Source: Scleromatobacter sp039920745 (lineage in GTDB: Bacteria; Pseudomonadota; Gammaproteobacteria; Burkholderiales; Burkholderiaceae_C). Taken from it: a DNA stretch of 64,000 nt. The notes under the pieces were generated by a model. The model had not been told where the DNA came from, ran no database searches, and saw only the letters and a program-made list of their open reading frames with translations. Positions within the stretch are counted from its first letter, which is position 1. The number at the start of each line of letters is the position of its first letter. This document shows, one piece after another, positions 52,187 to 62,515 of this stretch. A program made the position numbers and the translations under genes. The DNA lies in assembly GCA_039920745.1 (NCBI GenBank), contig JBDSDD010000055.1:1-64000 (forward strand). The letters run 5' to 3'.

Positions 52187-53113
52187 TCAGTTGGTGAAGC
52201 CGCTGCATCCGCCCGGGAAGACCAGCAGGCCGGCGGCCCACTTGTTGTCGGCGGCTCCGATGTCGCAGTGCTGACCGCCCGTGACGATGCCGTTTGAGCC
52301 GGACGCTGCGTTCTGGTTACCCCCGACCAGCACACTGCGGCTGCCGCTGCTCTGGTTGCGCGAGCCGCCGCACACGACGTCGCTGCCGCCGCCGGCGGTG
52401 TTCTCGCTGCCGCCACACACCAGGGAGTTGCCACCCGCGGCGATGTTCAACGTCCCGGCGATCACCACCGAGCCCGCACCCGTCAGCTGATTCTCGACAC
52501 CGCCGACGACGGCACCGAAATGCGCATCCGCCGACCCGTAGTTGCGTGAGCCGCCGATCAGCACCACGTTGCCATCTGCCTGGCCGCGATCCGCGCCGAG
52601 GATGGTGGCGCTGCTGAAAGTGGCATGGTTCTGCCCACCGCCCAGGATCGTGGCGTTCGGACCGGTGAGCGAATTCTCGGTGCCGGAGACGATGCCGCCG
52701 TAACTCGTGTACTCGTGCAGGTCGCCCACGATCAGGTTATGGGAGCCGGTGCGCGTCGAAACCTCGTTCTTGTTGTAGCCGACGATCAGGTTGCCGTAGC
52801 GATTCGTCGTGCCTGTCTGGCCCATGCCGTTCTGCACATGGAGGTTGCAGCCGTCGACGATGAAGTCGCGCGGGCCGCTGAAGCGCAACACGCATCCGAG
52901 CTTCGAGGTCAGCACCTCGTCTCTCTGACGCAGCGCGTCGAGTCCTTGCTGCTGCCGGGCGGCCAGCGCGTTGGCCTGTTTCAGTTGCTCGCTCAATGCC
53001 TTGACCTGCGCGGCCAGGCCGGCCAGCGTGGGCTCCTGGGCAGCGGCGCTGCCGCAGGCGAGGGTGGCTGCCAGGGGCAACGTGGCCCCGATCCAGACTT
53101 GCCATGATTTCAC
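52187..53113 (-). CDS. Secreted protein with YadA-head-like repeats and a coiled-coil stalk
   Basis: A 308-residue protein with signal peptide (GATLPLAATLACGSAAAQ). A coiled coil follows at about residues 27-60 (LAAQVKALSEQLKQANALAA), then a short disulphide-type region (LGCVLRF and VDGCNLH). From about residue 90 come repeats of about 16 residues with the pattern [GS]xxNxxxGxxSxVxGG, for example VCGGSENTAGGGSDVVCGG and VLVGGNQNAASGSNGIVTGG. This resembles the beta-roll head of trimeric autotransporters. There is no C-terminal membrane barrel, so it would not be anchored in the usual way. Start is GTG at 53113, with GAGGAGA upstream. Confidence 0.7.
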   Translation of the reverse strand: MKSWQVWIGATLPLAATLACGSAAAQEPTLAGLAAQVKALSEQLKQANALAARQQQGLDALRQRDEVLTSKLGCVLRFSGPRDFIVDGCNLHVQNGMGQTGTTNRYGNLIVGYNKNEVSTRTGSHNLIVGDLHEYTSYGGIVSGTENSLTGPNATILGGGQNHATFSSATILGADRGQADGNVVLIGGSRNYGSADAHFGAVVGGVENQLTGAGSVVIAGTLNIAAGGNSLVCGGSENTAGGGSDVVCGGSRNQSSGSRSVLVGGNQNAASGSNGIVTGGQHCDIGAADNKWAAGLLVFPGGCSGFTN

Positions 53114-53361
53114 GGGGGTCTCCTCTCGGTTGAAAGTCATTGTGTCGGCCATGATGGCCGGCGCGACTCTAGACCCGCGTTTCCACGCCTCACATCCCTA
53201 GATCGACCCGGCCACGCCACGGGCGGCAACGCATGGGAGGTCGATGCCGGTCAAGGCCCGCCAAGCCACGTGGCTTCGTGGCAGCCGGCGCGGGCACGCC
53301 CGCTGAACGACGACATTGGGCGTCGACACCGAAGCATCGAATGCTGGCGGGCAGGGGCGTG

Positions 53362-55248
53362 TCATGCGTCTACCGCACCGGATCCCGGCATGCGGGCCAC
53401 CTGCTCCTCGGCCAGGCGCGAGAGGAGCCCCGAGTGGCGCACGGTGGCCGTGGCGATGGCCTGCTCCAGCACCGGCGCGTCGGCGACCAGCGTCACGCGC
53501 TTCTTCGCGCGGGTGATCGCCGTGTACAGCAGCTCGCGCGTCAGCACGCGGCTGCGCTGCTCGGGCAGCATCACCAGCACGCCCTCGAACTCGGAGCCTT
53601 GGGACTTGTGGACGGTCATCGCGAAGGCCGTCTCGTGGCGGGGCAGGCGCACCGGGGCGATCGAGCGGAAGCCGCCGGGGGCGGTGGCGTCGGGGAAGTG
53701 CACCAGCAGCTCGCCGCGGGCGTCCGGCAGCGCGATGCCGATGTCGCCGTTGAACAGGCGCAGCACGTAGTCGTTGGTCGACACCAGCACCGGGCGGCCC
53801 GGGAACCAGGGCGAGGCGCCAGGGCCGTCGGCCAGGCCGGGCTGTTGCAGCGTGGCGCGGAAGCGGCGCGTCAGCGTGGCGTTGAGCGCCGTGACGCCGC
53901 GCGGGCCGTCGCGCAGGGCGCAGAGCACGCGGAAATGGGCGAAGGCGTCGGTGATCACGGCGACCTGCGTGGCGTCGGCGGCGACCGCTCGCAGGTAGGC
54001 GGCGTAGCCGGCGTCCATCTCGCGCAGCGCGGCCTCGAGCGGGGCGTGCGGGGCGGTTTCGTGCCAGGCGATGTCAGGGTCGGCGCCGGCGCGCAGCCAC
54101 CCGGCAGCTTCGCGCGCCTGGCCCGCGTTGACGTAGGCGGCGAGCTTGCCGATGCCCGAGTCCTTGGCGAAGCGGTAGGTCTGCGTGAACCAGACGGCGC
54201 AGTCCTGCAGCGCGCTGGAGGTGGCGGGCGGCGGCGGCACGATGGCGGCGGCGGGCGTGCCGGTCATCTTGGCCAGCTCGTTGATGCAGGCGTCGGTGAG
54301 CGACGGATCGACGCTCAGCTCCGCGAACACCGCGCCCGATTCGACCGCTGCGAGCTGGTCCTTGTCACCCAGCAGGATGATGCGAGCCGCCGGCGGCACC
54401 GCCTCCAGCAACTGCGTGGCCAGCGCGAGATCGAGCATCGAGGCCTCGTCGACGACCAGCGCGTCGATGGCCAGCGGGCGCGCTGCGTCGTGCGCGAAAC
54501 CGGCGGGCGTGACGCCGAGCAGCCGGTGCACGGTGGACGACTCGGTCGGCATCTTGTCGCGCAGGGCCGCGGGCAGGTGTTGCGCGCGCTGGCGAATCGC
54601 GTCGGTCATGCGTGCCGCGGCCTTGCCGGTGGGCGCCGCGAGCGCGATGCGGCAGTCAGGATCCAGCGCGACGAGGCAGGCCAGCAAGTTGACGACGGTG
54701 GTCGTCTTGCCCGTGCCCGGGCCGCCGCTGATGACGGTCAGTCGCCCGCGCAGCGCCAGCGCCGCGGCGAGCTGCTGCCAGTCGGCTGCACCGCCCAGGC
54801 GCGCGGCGTTGCCCGCGAACAGGGCGGCGAGCTGCGCGCGCAGCGCGGGCGAGCCCGCGGCCGCGTCTGCCTGCGCGTGACGCGCCCGCATCAGGCGCGC
54901 GGCGAGCCGGCGCTCGTAGTCGAAGTAGCGGTGAAGGTAGAGGCGGTCCTCGGCGTCGAGGATGAGGGGCAGCCCGCCGGGGGCGTCGGGCGTGCCGACG
55001 ATGCCCGACGCCAGCAGCGCGGCGCGCCAGCCGGCGACGTCCAGTCGGGGCGCCGACGCGTCGTCGCGCGCGGCGGCGAGCGCGGCCAGCAACAGGCACA
55101 CATGGCCCGCGCTGACGGCCAGGCTCAGTGCGCTGGCCGCGCGAGCGATCGCGGCGACGCCGGCGCCGCTGGCGCCCTCGGCGGCGGCCCATTGCGCGGC
55201 GTGGCGCGCGAAGCCTTCGGCCAGCAGGTGGTCGTCGCGTTCGGTCAT
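53362..55248 (-). CDS. recD: Exodeoxyribonuclease V alpha subunit
   Basis: A 628-residue superfamily 1B helicase, the fast 5'-3' motor of RecBCD. Walker A is VISGGPGTGKTTTVVNLL (about residues 170-187), motif II is DALVVDEASMLD, and the C-terminal motifs include FAMTVHKSQGSEFEGVLV and LLYTAITRAKKRV. The N-terminal domain (to about 150) contacts RecC. It starts 58 bp after the recB stop with AAGG seven bases before the ATG at 55248, so it is the last gene of the recC-recB-recD operon. Confidence 0.96.
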   Translation of the reverse strand: MTERDDHLLAEGFARHAAQWAAAEGASGAGVAAIARAASALSLAVSAGHVCLLLAALAAARDDASAPRLDVAGWRAALLASGIVGTPDAPGGLPLILDAEDRLYLHRYFDYERRLAARLMRARHAQADAAAGSPALRAQLAALFAGNAARLGGAADWQQLAAALALRGRLTVISGGPGTGKTTTVVNLLACLVALDPDCRIALAAPTGKAAARMTDAIRQRAQHLPAALRDKMPTESSTVHRLLGVTPAGFAHDAARPLAIDALVVDEASMLDLALATQLLEAVPPAARIILLGDKDQLAAVESGAVFAELSVDPSLTDACINELAKMTGTPAAAIVPPPPATSSALQDCAVWFTQTYRFAKDSGIGKLAAYVNAGQAREAAGWLRAGADPDIAWHETAPHAPLEAALREMDAGYAAYLRAVAADATQVAVITDAFAHFRVLCALRDGPRGVTALNATLTRRFRATLQQPGLADGPGASPWFPGRPVLVSTNDYVLRLFNGDIGIALPDARGELLVHFPDATAPGGFRSIAPVRLPRHETAFAMTVHKSQGSEFEGVLVMLPEQRSRVLTRELLYTAITRAKKRVTLVADAPVLEQAIATATVRHSGLLSRLAEEQVARMPGSGAVDA

Positions 55249-55306
55249 CTGAAAGCCTTCGTGATGCACACGGCAGCGCGATCGCCTTCGGGCGGACGGA
55301 CGGCGA

Positions 55307-58300
55307 TCATGCGGCGACTCCGGTCTCGTCGAACAGCGCGGACAGCCGCGCGATCGTCGCCGCGCTCGGCCGATGGAAGAACACGCCGGTCGGCGCGCCC
55401 TGGGCGTCGCGCCAATCGGGCCGCACGCCGCGCACGAACAGGTACACCGCGCCGCCCAGGTGGCGCTCGGGGTCGTAGGCGGCGATGCGGCGGCGCAGGT
55501 AGCGGTCGAGCGCCACCAGGTACAGCAGGTATTGCAGGTGATAGCCCTGGTCGCGCATTGCCGCCGCCATGGCGGCCTGCTCGTAGTGGGCGGGCGTGTC
55601 GCCGAGGTGGTTGGACTTCCAGTCGAGGATGAAGAAGCGGCCCTCGTGCTCGAAGACCAGGTCGATGAAGCCCTTGAGGAAGCCGCGCAACGTTGCGAAT
55701 GACAGGCGCGGCATCGCGTAGCCCTGCGCGGCCAGCGTGTCGTTGAGCGCGTTGGCGTCGAAGCGGTGCGATGGCAGGTGGAACTCCAGTTCGACCAGGC
55801 GACGCGTGTCGGGCAGGTCGGCCAGGCGCAGCGGCGTCGGCGTACCCAGCGGCAACGGCGTCGTCAGCGTGCCTTCGAGCAGGCGGGCGAGCATGCGCGC
55901 GCGCAGCGCCGCTGCGTCGGGGCCGGGCGCGTCGGCGACGCCCATCGTGCGCAGCTTGTTGAGCGCGCCGGCGATCGCCGCGGGCCACGTGCCCGGATGC
56001 GGGAACGAGATGTTCTCGAAGGCCTGGTGGATCGCCTCGCCAGCGGCCGCACCACGCGGGAAGTGCAGTGGATCGTCGTCCGCGGGCATGAAGGCAGGGG
56101 CGGCGTCGGGCGACGCTGGCGGTGGCGACTCGATCACGCGCAGGTCATGGTCGATGCCCGAGCGATCGTGCGCGGCGCCGTGGGCGAGCGCGCTGAAGCT
56201 GCCGATGCGCCAGCCGGCCGACAGCGAGCGTGGCGCGGGCAGCGCGGCGAGGGTGTCAGGGGACGGGCGCTGGCCCTGCAGCGTCACCGAGTCGCCTTGC
56301 GGCAGCGGCGCGAGGCCGATCGCACCGGCCGACTGCTCGGCCAACGCCTGCCACGCCGCCGTGATCGGGGCGACGCCGTTCTTGTGCTCGAACCATTCGC
56401 CGGGCGTGCGGCCCGCGCCGGCCACGAGCCAGTTCAGCAGGCTGCGCGAGCTGGCCGTGGCGCTGGGGCTGCGGCCAGCCATGCGGTAGCAGCCGGCCAC
56501 GATCACGCAGCGGTGCACCGCGCGCGTCAGTGCGACGTACGCGAGGCGCAGCGATTCGGCCGAATCGTCCAGCTTCAGGCGCTGCTTGATGTCGTCCTTG
56601 CGCGCGTCGGGCAGGAACTCATGGCCGTAGTCGATCACCGTGTGGCCGTCGTCGTCGTGGTCGGCGACGCCGGTGAGCGCGTCGCCGCGGCCGCCACGCG
56701 ACGCGCTCCACAGGAACGGGCAGAACACGATGGGGTACTCGAGGCCCTTGGACTTGTGGATGGTGACGATCTGCACCAGGTTCTGGTCGGACTCGAGCCG
56801 CAACTGCGTCGCGTCGCTGGCGTCGGGCGACACGCGCTGCGACTGGAACCAGCGCAGCAGCGTGTCGGGCGCGGCGTGGCGCTCGCCCGCCTCGTGCAGG
56901 CACTCGATCAGGTGCAGCAGGTTGGTGAGGCGGCGCTCACCGTCGGGGCGTGCCAGCAGGCGGCCCGCGACGTGTGCCGCGGCCAGCCACTGGCGCAGCA
57001 GGAAGCCGACGCCGCGCTGCAGCCACAGGTCGCGCCAGCCGGCGAAGCGCTGCACGGCGGCCAACAGCTCGGGCTCGTCGTCGGCCAGCGCGGCGATGGC
57101 GCTGGCGTCGTAGCCCATCAGCTCGGTGGACAGCGCCGCCTTGAGCGTGCGTTCGCGCGCCGGCTCGAGGATGGCGGTCAGCACCCGGTCGAGCTCCTCG
57201 GCGTCGCTGCTGCGGAACACGCTGGCCTGCGACAGCTCGACACTGCCCACGCCACGCGCCGTCAATGCCTGGCGGATCAGCGTGCCTTGCGCGTTGCTGC
57301 GCACCAGCACGGCGATGTCGCCGGCGGCCAGCGGCCGGTCGTCGGGCGCGCGCCCGAGGCTGACCTGGCCGCGCCGGGCCGCGTCCAGCAGGCGGGCGAT
57401 CTCGGACGCCGTCGCCGCCACGACCGCGGCCTGCGCGTCGCGCAGGAAGATCGGCTCGCCATCGGCGGCCGTCGGCAGTGTCCACACCTGCAGCGGGGCG
57501 CGCGGCTCGCTCGTGTCGACGAAGGCCTGGCGCGGCTTCTGGCCGAACGCCACCTTCTGGTAGGCCAGGCCCTCGAGCATGAAGGCGCGTGGATTGGCCT
57601 GGAACAGCTGGTTCAGCGCAAGGATCAGCGGCTCGGACGAACGCTGGTTGTCGGCGAGCGAGTAGCGGGCGACCGCATGCGCTCCGGCGGCCAGGTAGGT
57701 GTGCAGGTCGGCGTTGCGAAAGCTGTAGATCGCCTGCTTGGGGTCGCCCACGAAGAACAGCGGCGCAGACGCCAGCGCGTCGTCCGTCATCGACGTGTAG
57801 ATGGTCTTGAAGATCGCGAACTGCAGCGGGTCGGTGTCCTGGAACTCGTCGATCAGTGCCGCCGGGAAGCGCTTCTTCAGCTCGCCGGCGAGCCACGGCG
57901 AGTCGCCGCGCGTGAGCCGGTCGTGCAGGTTGAACAGCATGTCGTCGAACGCGATTACGCGCTGACGCCGCTTGGCCTCGCGCTGCGCCCGCGTGCCTTC
58001 GTCCAGCAACTGGCGCAGCAACGCGAGGCGGGCGTAGGCCAGCGCCCGTGAGGCCCGGGTGCGCAGGTCGAGCAGGCGTTGCGCGACGTCGAAGAACTCG
58101 TGCTGTGGCGTCACCTGCTTGCTCTTGGTGCCCTTGGCGAGCCGCGCCGCGCCCAGCAGGTCGATCTTGGGCGCGACGACGTCCAGCGCGGCGAGCCCGT
58201 CCTCGCCGCGCAGCAGCTCGTCCCAGCCGGCCATCGCGGTGCGCAGGCTGTCTTCCTTGTAGCTGACCGCGCTCAGCGCCGTGAGCGAGCGCATCAGCAG

Positions 58301-59056
58301 GTCTTCGATCGCGTCGCGCTGGTCGTGCCAGATCTGGAATGCGATCGCGTGCGTGGCGACCAACTCCTCGGACGGGATGCGTTGCGCGCTGTCGAGATCG
58401 GCGGGCCACGCGGCGCGCGCCAGCGGCTTGGACAGGTGGCGCTTGAGCAGCGCCGCGAATCCCGCGGGCGAGTCCTTGCTCGCGACCAGGTGGCCTGCGA
58501 GGCCCGCGTCGAGGTCGTCGGCGGCGATGCGGCGGCGCCAGAAATCGTTGGCGGCCTCGGCGACCCAGTCGGCGTCGTCGCGCACGAGTTCGAGCGCCAG
58601 CGGCATCTGCGCGGTGAAGGGCGTGTCGGCCAGCGCGCGCTGGCAGAAGCCGTGGATCGTGAAGATGGCGGCCTCGTCGAAGGTCGCCAGCGCGAGCTTG
58701 AGTCGGGCGACGATGTCGTCGGTGGGCAGGTGGAGGTGGTCGCGGGCCCGGGCGACCAGGCGCGCGACGAAGTCGTCGCCGCCAGCGGCGGCCTCGCCGG
58801 CCTGCTCGGCGTGCAGCCAGGCCAGCGTGTCGACGATGCGCTGGCGGATGCGCTCGCGCAGTTCGGCGGTGGCGGCGTTGGTGAAGGTGACCACGAGGAT
58901 GCGTTGCACCTCCAGCCGCGATTCGATCAGCAGCCGCAGGTACAGGCCGCAGATGTTCCAGGTCTTGCCGGTGCCGGCCGAGGCCTCGATCTGGCGGATG
59001 CCGGAGAGCTCGCATGTGAAGACGTCGAGCGGCTGGAAGTCGAAGGGCGCGCTCAT
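55307..59056 (-). CDS. recB: Exodeoxyribonuclease V beta subunit
   Basis: A 1249-residue UvrD-like helicase with a C-terminal nuclease. Walker A is EASAGTGKTWNICGLYLR (about residues 24-41), followed by VTFTNAATAELRERI; motif II is ALIDEFQDTDP and motif V-VI is IHKSKGLEYPIVFCP with RAVHRCVIVAGC. The nuclease active site is GFIDLVFEHEGRFFILDWKSN with Asp and Lys (about residue 1144). It is the 3'-5' motor and the only nuclease of RecBCD, which processes double-strand ends. The ATG overlaps the recC stop (ATGA). Confidence 0.97.
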   Translation of the reverse strand: MSAPFDFQPLDVFTCELSGIRQIEASAGTGKTWNICGLYLRLLIESRLEVQRILVVTFTNAATAELRERIRQRIVDTLAWLHAEQAGEAAAGGDDFVARLVARARDHLHLPTDDIVARLKLALATFDEAAIFTIHGFCQRALADTPFTAQMPLALELVRDDADWVAEAANDFWRRRIAADDLDAGLAGHLVASKDSPAGFAALLKRHLSKPLARAAWPADLDSAQRIPSEELVATHAIAFQIWHDQRDAIEDLLMRSLTALSAVSYKEDSLRTAMAGWDELLRGEDGLAALDVVAPKIDLLGAARLAKGTKSKQVTPQHEFFDVAQRLLDLRTRASRALAYARLALLRQLLDEGTRAQREAKRRQRVIAFDDMLFNLHDRLTRGDSPWLAGELKKRFPAALIDEFQDTDPLQFAIFKTIYTSMTDDALASAPLFFVGDPKQAIYSFRNADLHTYLAAGAHAVARYSLADNQRSSEPLILALNQLFQANPRAFMLEGLAYQKVAFGQKPRQAFVDTSEPRAPLQVWTLPTAADGEPIFLRDAQAAVVAATASEIARLLDAARRGQVSLGRAPDDRPLAAGDIAVLVRSNAQGTLIRQALTARGVGSVELSQASVFRSSDAEELDRVLTAILEPARERTLKAALSTELMGYDASAIAALADDEPELLAAVQRFAGWRDLWLQRGVGFLLRQWLAAAHVAGRLLARPDGERRLTNLLHLIECLHEAGERHAAPDTLLRWFQSQRVSPDASDATQLRLESDQNLVQIVTIHKSKGLEYPIVFCPFLWSASRGGRGDALTGVADHDDDGHTVIDYGHEFLPDARKDDIKQRLKLDDSAESLRLAYVALTRAVHRCVIVAGCYRMAGRSPSATASSRSLLNWLVAGAGRTPGEWFEHKNGVAPITAAWQALAEQSAGAIGLAPLPQGDSVTLQGQRPSPDTLAALPAPRSLSAGWRIGSFSALAHGAAHDRSGIDHDLRVIESPPPASPDAAPAFMPADDDPLHFPRGAAAGEAIHQAFENISFPHPGTWPAAIAGALNKLRTMGVADAPGPDAAALRARMLARLLEGTLTTPLPLGTPTPLRLADLPDTRRLVELEFHLPSHRFDANALNDTLAAQGYAMPRLSFATLRGFLKGFIDLVFEHEGRFFILDWKSNHLGDTPAHYEQAAMAAAMRDQGYHLQYLLYLVALDRYLRRRIAAYDPERHLGGAVYLFVRGVRPDWRDAQGAPTGVFFHRPSAATIARLSALFDETGVAA

Positions 59057-62000
59057 TCGCGCTCCAGGCAGGCGAGCAGCGGCTCGAAGACGGCGAGGGC
59101 GTTGGCGTAGAACTCGCCAACGATCTCGGGCGAGAACGGATCCGGCCGGCCGCGCAGCGCGAGGCGGTACGCGGCGTCGTTGCCTTCGGCGTATTCGTTG
59201 AAGCCGCCAGGACGGAACGCCGCGATCGCCTTGCTGGGGCCCTGGCGGTCGCCGTTGATCCATTCCCAGGCCGCGCGCGGGAAGAAGGCCAGCGGCTCGC
59301 GCAGGCCTTGCGCGTAGAGGCGAACCAGCGTCTGCAGTGCGGCGACCGGCTGCTCGCATTCGGTCAGGAAGAAGCGGCCGTCGCGCGCGATGCCCGTGGT
59401 GACTGGCAGCACGCCGGCGGGCGCGCTGGCGCACAGCAGCAGGTGCGGCAACCAGCTGTCGAGGTAGTCGTTGACGCCCTGCTTCGCGTAGCGGTGGTGC
59501 AGCAGGCCGCGCGGTCGCAGGTCGCCGAAGTTGGCGTGCAGGCGCCAAGGCAGGCCGTCGATGGCGAACGTCAACACCGCTGCGTGCGGCGGCAGCACCG
59601 GCTGCACGATGTGCTCGCGCACCTGCTCGGCGAAGTCGTGCAGTCCGTTGAGCTCGCGCTCCAGGAAGCGCTTGCCGAAGCCGCCTGCCGGCACCGCGGT
59701 GCCCGCCAGCGCCAGCGTGCGCGCAGCTTCGGGGGGCAGGCCGGCGAGCAGGGCCGGCAGCAGCAGGCGCGTCAGCGGCGCCCGGCCGCTGTTGTCGGGG
59801 ACGAAGGGCTCGTCGTCCTGCAACTCATCGTCGTTGCGCCTCAGCGCCACGCCCAGGCGTTGCTCCAGCAGGAAACGGCACGGGTTGCGAAAGAACGCGG
59901 CCAGGCGTGCGAGCGGCACGTCGCGCCAGGTGTCGTCGACGGGGGCCAGCGGGCGGGCGATGAAGGGCGCGGCGGATGCAGCGGCCGTGTCGTCGTCGGC
60001 GGCCTCCCAGTCGTCGTCCATTGACACGACGGACGCCGCGGCGACCGGGACCGCCAGGCTTTGGCGCAAGGCCTCGGCGTAGTCGGCCTGGTAGCTGCGC
60101 AGGCGCTGATCGGGCGTCGCGACATCGAATGCCGCCACTGCGAACGGCTGCAACGGATGCTCGATCACGAGCGCGGCGCGCGCCTGGGCGCGTGACGCGG
60201 CGCTCGCGGGCGTGGACGCGAGCGCGGGCAGCAGGCTCTCCAGCAGCTCGGCCACCAGCACCGATGCGGGCCGCACCGAGTTGTCGCGCACGCTGCGGCC
60301 GGCGTAGCTCAGGTGGACGCGCTCGCGCGCGGCCAGCAGCAGGTCGAGGAACACGTTGCGCTCGTCGACGCGGCGCTGCCGATCGCCGCGGCGCGGCGCC
60401 AGGGTCATCAGGTCGAACTCTGCGGGGCGCGCGGAGGTCGGGAAGGCGCCGTCGTCCAGGCCGATGGCGCAGACGACCCGGAACGGCACGTTGCGCAGGC
60501 TGCTCATCGCGGCGAAGGTGATCATGCCGGTGGGCACGCCGCCGCGCGCCGGGTCGTCTAGCTCGGTCGCCAGCGCCGCGCGCACGACATCGAGGGCCAG
60601 CGGCCGCTGCAGCCCGCTCAGACGCCATTGCTCCGCCAGCCTGGCGATGGCCTCGTCGACGTCGCGCAGGTACTCCAGGTCGGCGGCGTCCGGGGCGATG
60701 AAGTCGCGCAGCGCGTCGGCCAGCAGCGCGGGCCAGTCGGCGGGCCGGCGCGGTGTGGCGACGCGCTCGCGCAGCGACTTCAGCGTGTCGACGAAGCGCC
60801 AGAAGGTGCCCAGCGTCAGCGCACCCGAGCCTTCGGCGTTGCCGGCGGGCAGGCGGCCCTGGAACGGCGTTTGCAAGTGCGCGGGCAGTGCGTAGCCGAG
60901 GAACAGGCGATCCAGGCCGTCGGCGAAGCTGTGGCGCGGCTGCGCCGGCACGTCGAAACCGCCTCGGTGCTGGGCGTCGAGCGCCCAGTGGATGCCGGCC
61001 TGCACCAGCCATTCGCGGATCTGGTCCAGCGCGTCTTCGGCGAGCCCGAAACGGCGGGCGACGACCGGCTGCTGCAGCAGGCCGAAGACGTCGTTGACGG
61101 CGAAGCGCGACGCGACCAGTGCCAGCACGTCGAGCAGCGCGCGGGCCGGCGCGTTGACCTGCGCGCGGGCCCGGCCGCTGATGGCGTAAGGCAGATGGCG
61201 CTCGCGCGGCGCAGTGCCGAACACCGCATCGACGAGCGGCGCGGCGGCGTCGAGGTCGGGCGTGACCACCAGGATGTCGCCGGGCTGCGGGGGATTGGGG
61301 CCGGCCATCAGCGCGAGCAGGCGGTCGTGCAGCACCTCCAGCTCGCGGGTGAGCGAGTGGCAGACGTGCACCTCGATGCTGCGGTCGTCCGCCAACGGGG
61401 CCAGCGAGCCGGGGGCGAGTTCGGTCAGCGCCAGCATCGCGTCCTGCAGCGCGCCCAACACCGTGCCGGCGCCGGTGGCCACGAACTGAGCGTCCTCGAC
61501 GATGCCGTCCGACGCGGCGTCCACCAGCAGGCTCAACGCTGACTGGGTCTGCTGCCCCCAGGCCGCGAGCAGCCGGTTGCCTTCGTCCAGGTATTGCGCC
61601 TGGCCGCGTGCGCTCAACCAGGCGAGGCGGCGCGGCTCCACGACGTCGAACCAGAATTCCCGGCTCGGGTTGAGCACGTAGAGATGCAGGTCGATGTGGG
61701 TGCCGAGCCGGCGCAGCAACTCCAGGTGCACCGGCGGCATCGTCGGCAGGCAGAACACGTGGGCGCTGGCTGGCAGGCGGCCCGTTCCCGCCAGGTTGAT
61801 GCCGTGGGCGTCCAGCAGCTCGAGCAGCGCGAGGATGGGATGGCGACCGTCGCTGGCCGTCTCCGCCGCGAGTCGGCGCCACAGCGACGCCTGCCATTGC
61901 TGGTCCAGCGTCGCGCCGTCGTCGGAGCCGGGCAGGGTGATCGTCTCGTTGCGGAACCAGGCCTCCAGCCATTCGGGCCGGTAGGTGAGGTACTGGTCGA

Positions 62001-62403
62001 ACAAGCCCGCCACCTGCACCGCGAGCTCGTGGCGCATCACGGGGTCGGCCTGCGCCAGCCAGGCGCACAGGCGCGGCTGCGCATGGCTCCAGGCGGCGTC
62101 CTCGAACGCGGCCAGGATGCGCCAGGCGAACACGTCGGCGTCGAAGCGGGCCGACTCGGGCAGGTCGGGCATCAGGTGGGCCGTGTGCTGCCACAGCCAG
62201 CCGGCCAGGTACGAGAAGCGCACGTTGGCGCAGATGCCCTGGGCCCGCGCGAGCTCGATGATCAGGCGGCGCGTGATGGCCGCGCTCGGCACGATGACCT
62301 CGTCGGCCTCGAAGGCCGAACGGCCCGCGGCCTGGTGGCCCAGGCGGCGGACGAGCTGGTCGGCGAGGGTCTCGAAGCGATTCGAGAAGTGGAGGTTCAG
62401 CAT
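59053..62403 (-). CDS. recC: Exodeoxyribonuclease V gamma subunit
   Basis: A 1116-residue protein that recognises Chi in RecBCD. It opens LNLHFSNRFETLADQLVRRL and shows the inactive helicase-like first half typical of RecC (VFCLPTMPPVHLELLRRLG and VCHSLTRELEVLHDRLLAL), followed by FAAMSSLRNVPFRVVCAIGLDD. The Chi sequence used by this organism cannot be read from the gene. First gene of the recC-recB-recD operon, the usual order outside Enterobacteria. The ATG at 62403 is supported by likeness at the N-terminus. Confidence 0.95.
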   Translation of the reverse strand: MLNLHFSNRFETLADQLVRRLGHQAAGRSAFEADEVIVPSAAITRRLIIELARAQGICANVRFSYLAGWLWQHTAHLMPDLPESARFDADVFAWRILAAFEDAAWSHAQPRLCAWLAQADPVMRHELAVQVAGLFDQYLTYRPEWLEAWFRNETITLPGSDDGATLDQQWQASLWRRLAAETASDGRHPILALLELLDAHGINLAGTGRLPASAHVFCLPTMPPVHLELLRRLGTHIDLHLYVLNPSREFWFDVVEPRRLAWLSARGQAQYLDEGNRLLAAWGQQTQSALSLLVDAASDGIVEDAQFVATGAGTVLGALQDAMLALTELAPGSLAPLADDRSIEVHVCHSLTRELEVLHDRLLALMAGPNPPQPGDILVVTPDLDAAAPLVDAVFGTAPRERHLPYAISGRARAQVNAPARALLDVLALVASRFAVNDVFGLLQQPVVARRFGLAEDALDQIREWLVQAGIHWALDAQHRGGFDVPAQPRHSFADGLDRLFLGYALPAHLQTPFQGRLPAGNAEGSGALTLGTFWRFVDTLKSLRERVATPRRPADWPALLADALRDFIAPDAADLEYLRDVDEAIARLAEQWRLSGLQRPLALDVVRAALATELDDPARGGVPTGMITFAAMSSLRNVPFRVVCAIGLDDGAFPTSARPAEFDLMTLAPRRGDRQRRVDERNVFLDLLLAARERVHLSYAGRSVRDNSVRPASVLVAELLESLLPALASTPASAASRAQARAALVIEHPLQPFAVAAFDVATPDQRLRSYQADYAEALRQSLAVPVAAASVVSMDDDWEAADDDTAAASAAPFIARPLAPVDDTWRDVPLARLAAFFRNPCRFLLEQRLGVALRRNDDELQDDEPFVPDNSGRAPLTRLLLPALLAGLPPEAARTLALAGTAVPAGGFGKRFLERELNGLHDFAEQVREHIVQPVLPPHAAVLTFAIDGLPWRLHANFGDLRPRGLLHHRYAKQGVNDYLDSWLPHLLLCASAPAGVLPVTTGIARDGRFFLTECEQPVAALQTLVRLYAQGLREPLAFFPRAAWEWINGDRQGPSKAIAAFRPGGFNEYAEGNDAAYRLALRGRPDPFSPEIVGEFYANALAVFEPLLACLERE

Positions 62404-62515
62404 GCAGGGCAGGGAGGACGATCACGCCGATTGTGCCGGCACCGCGGGCGACTGCCCGCGGCCTGGTGTCGCTTTATCCTGCCTGGCGCCCCGCTCGACC
62501 GGCGAGCCAGGGAAA

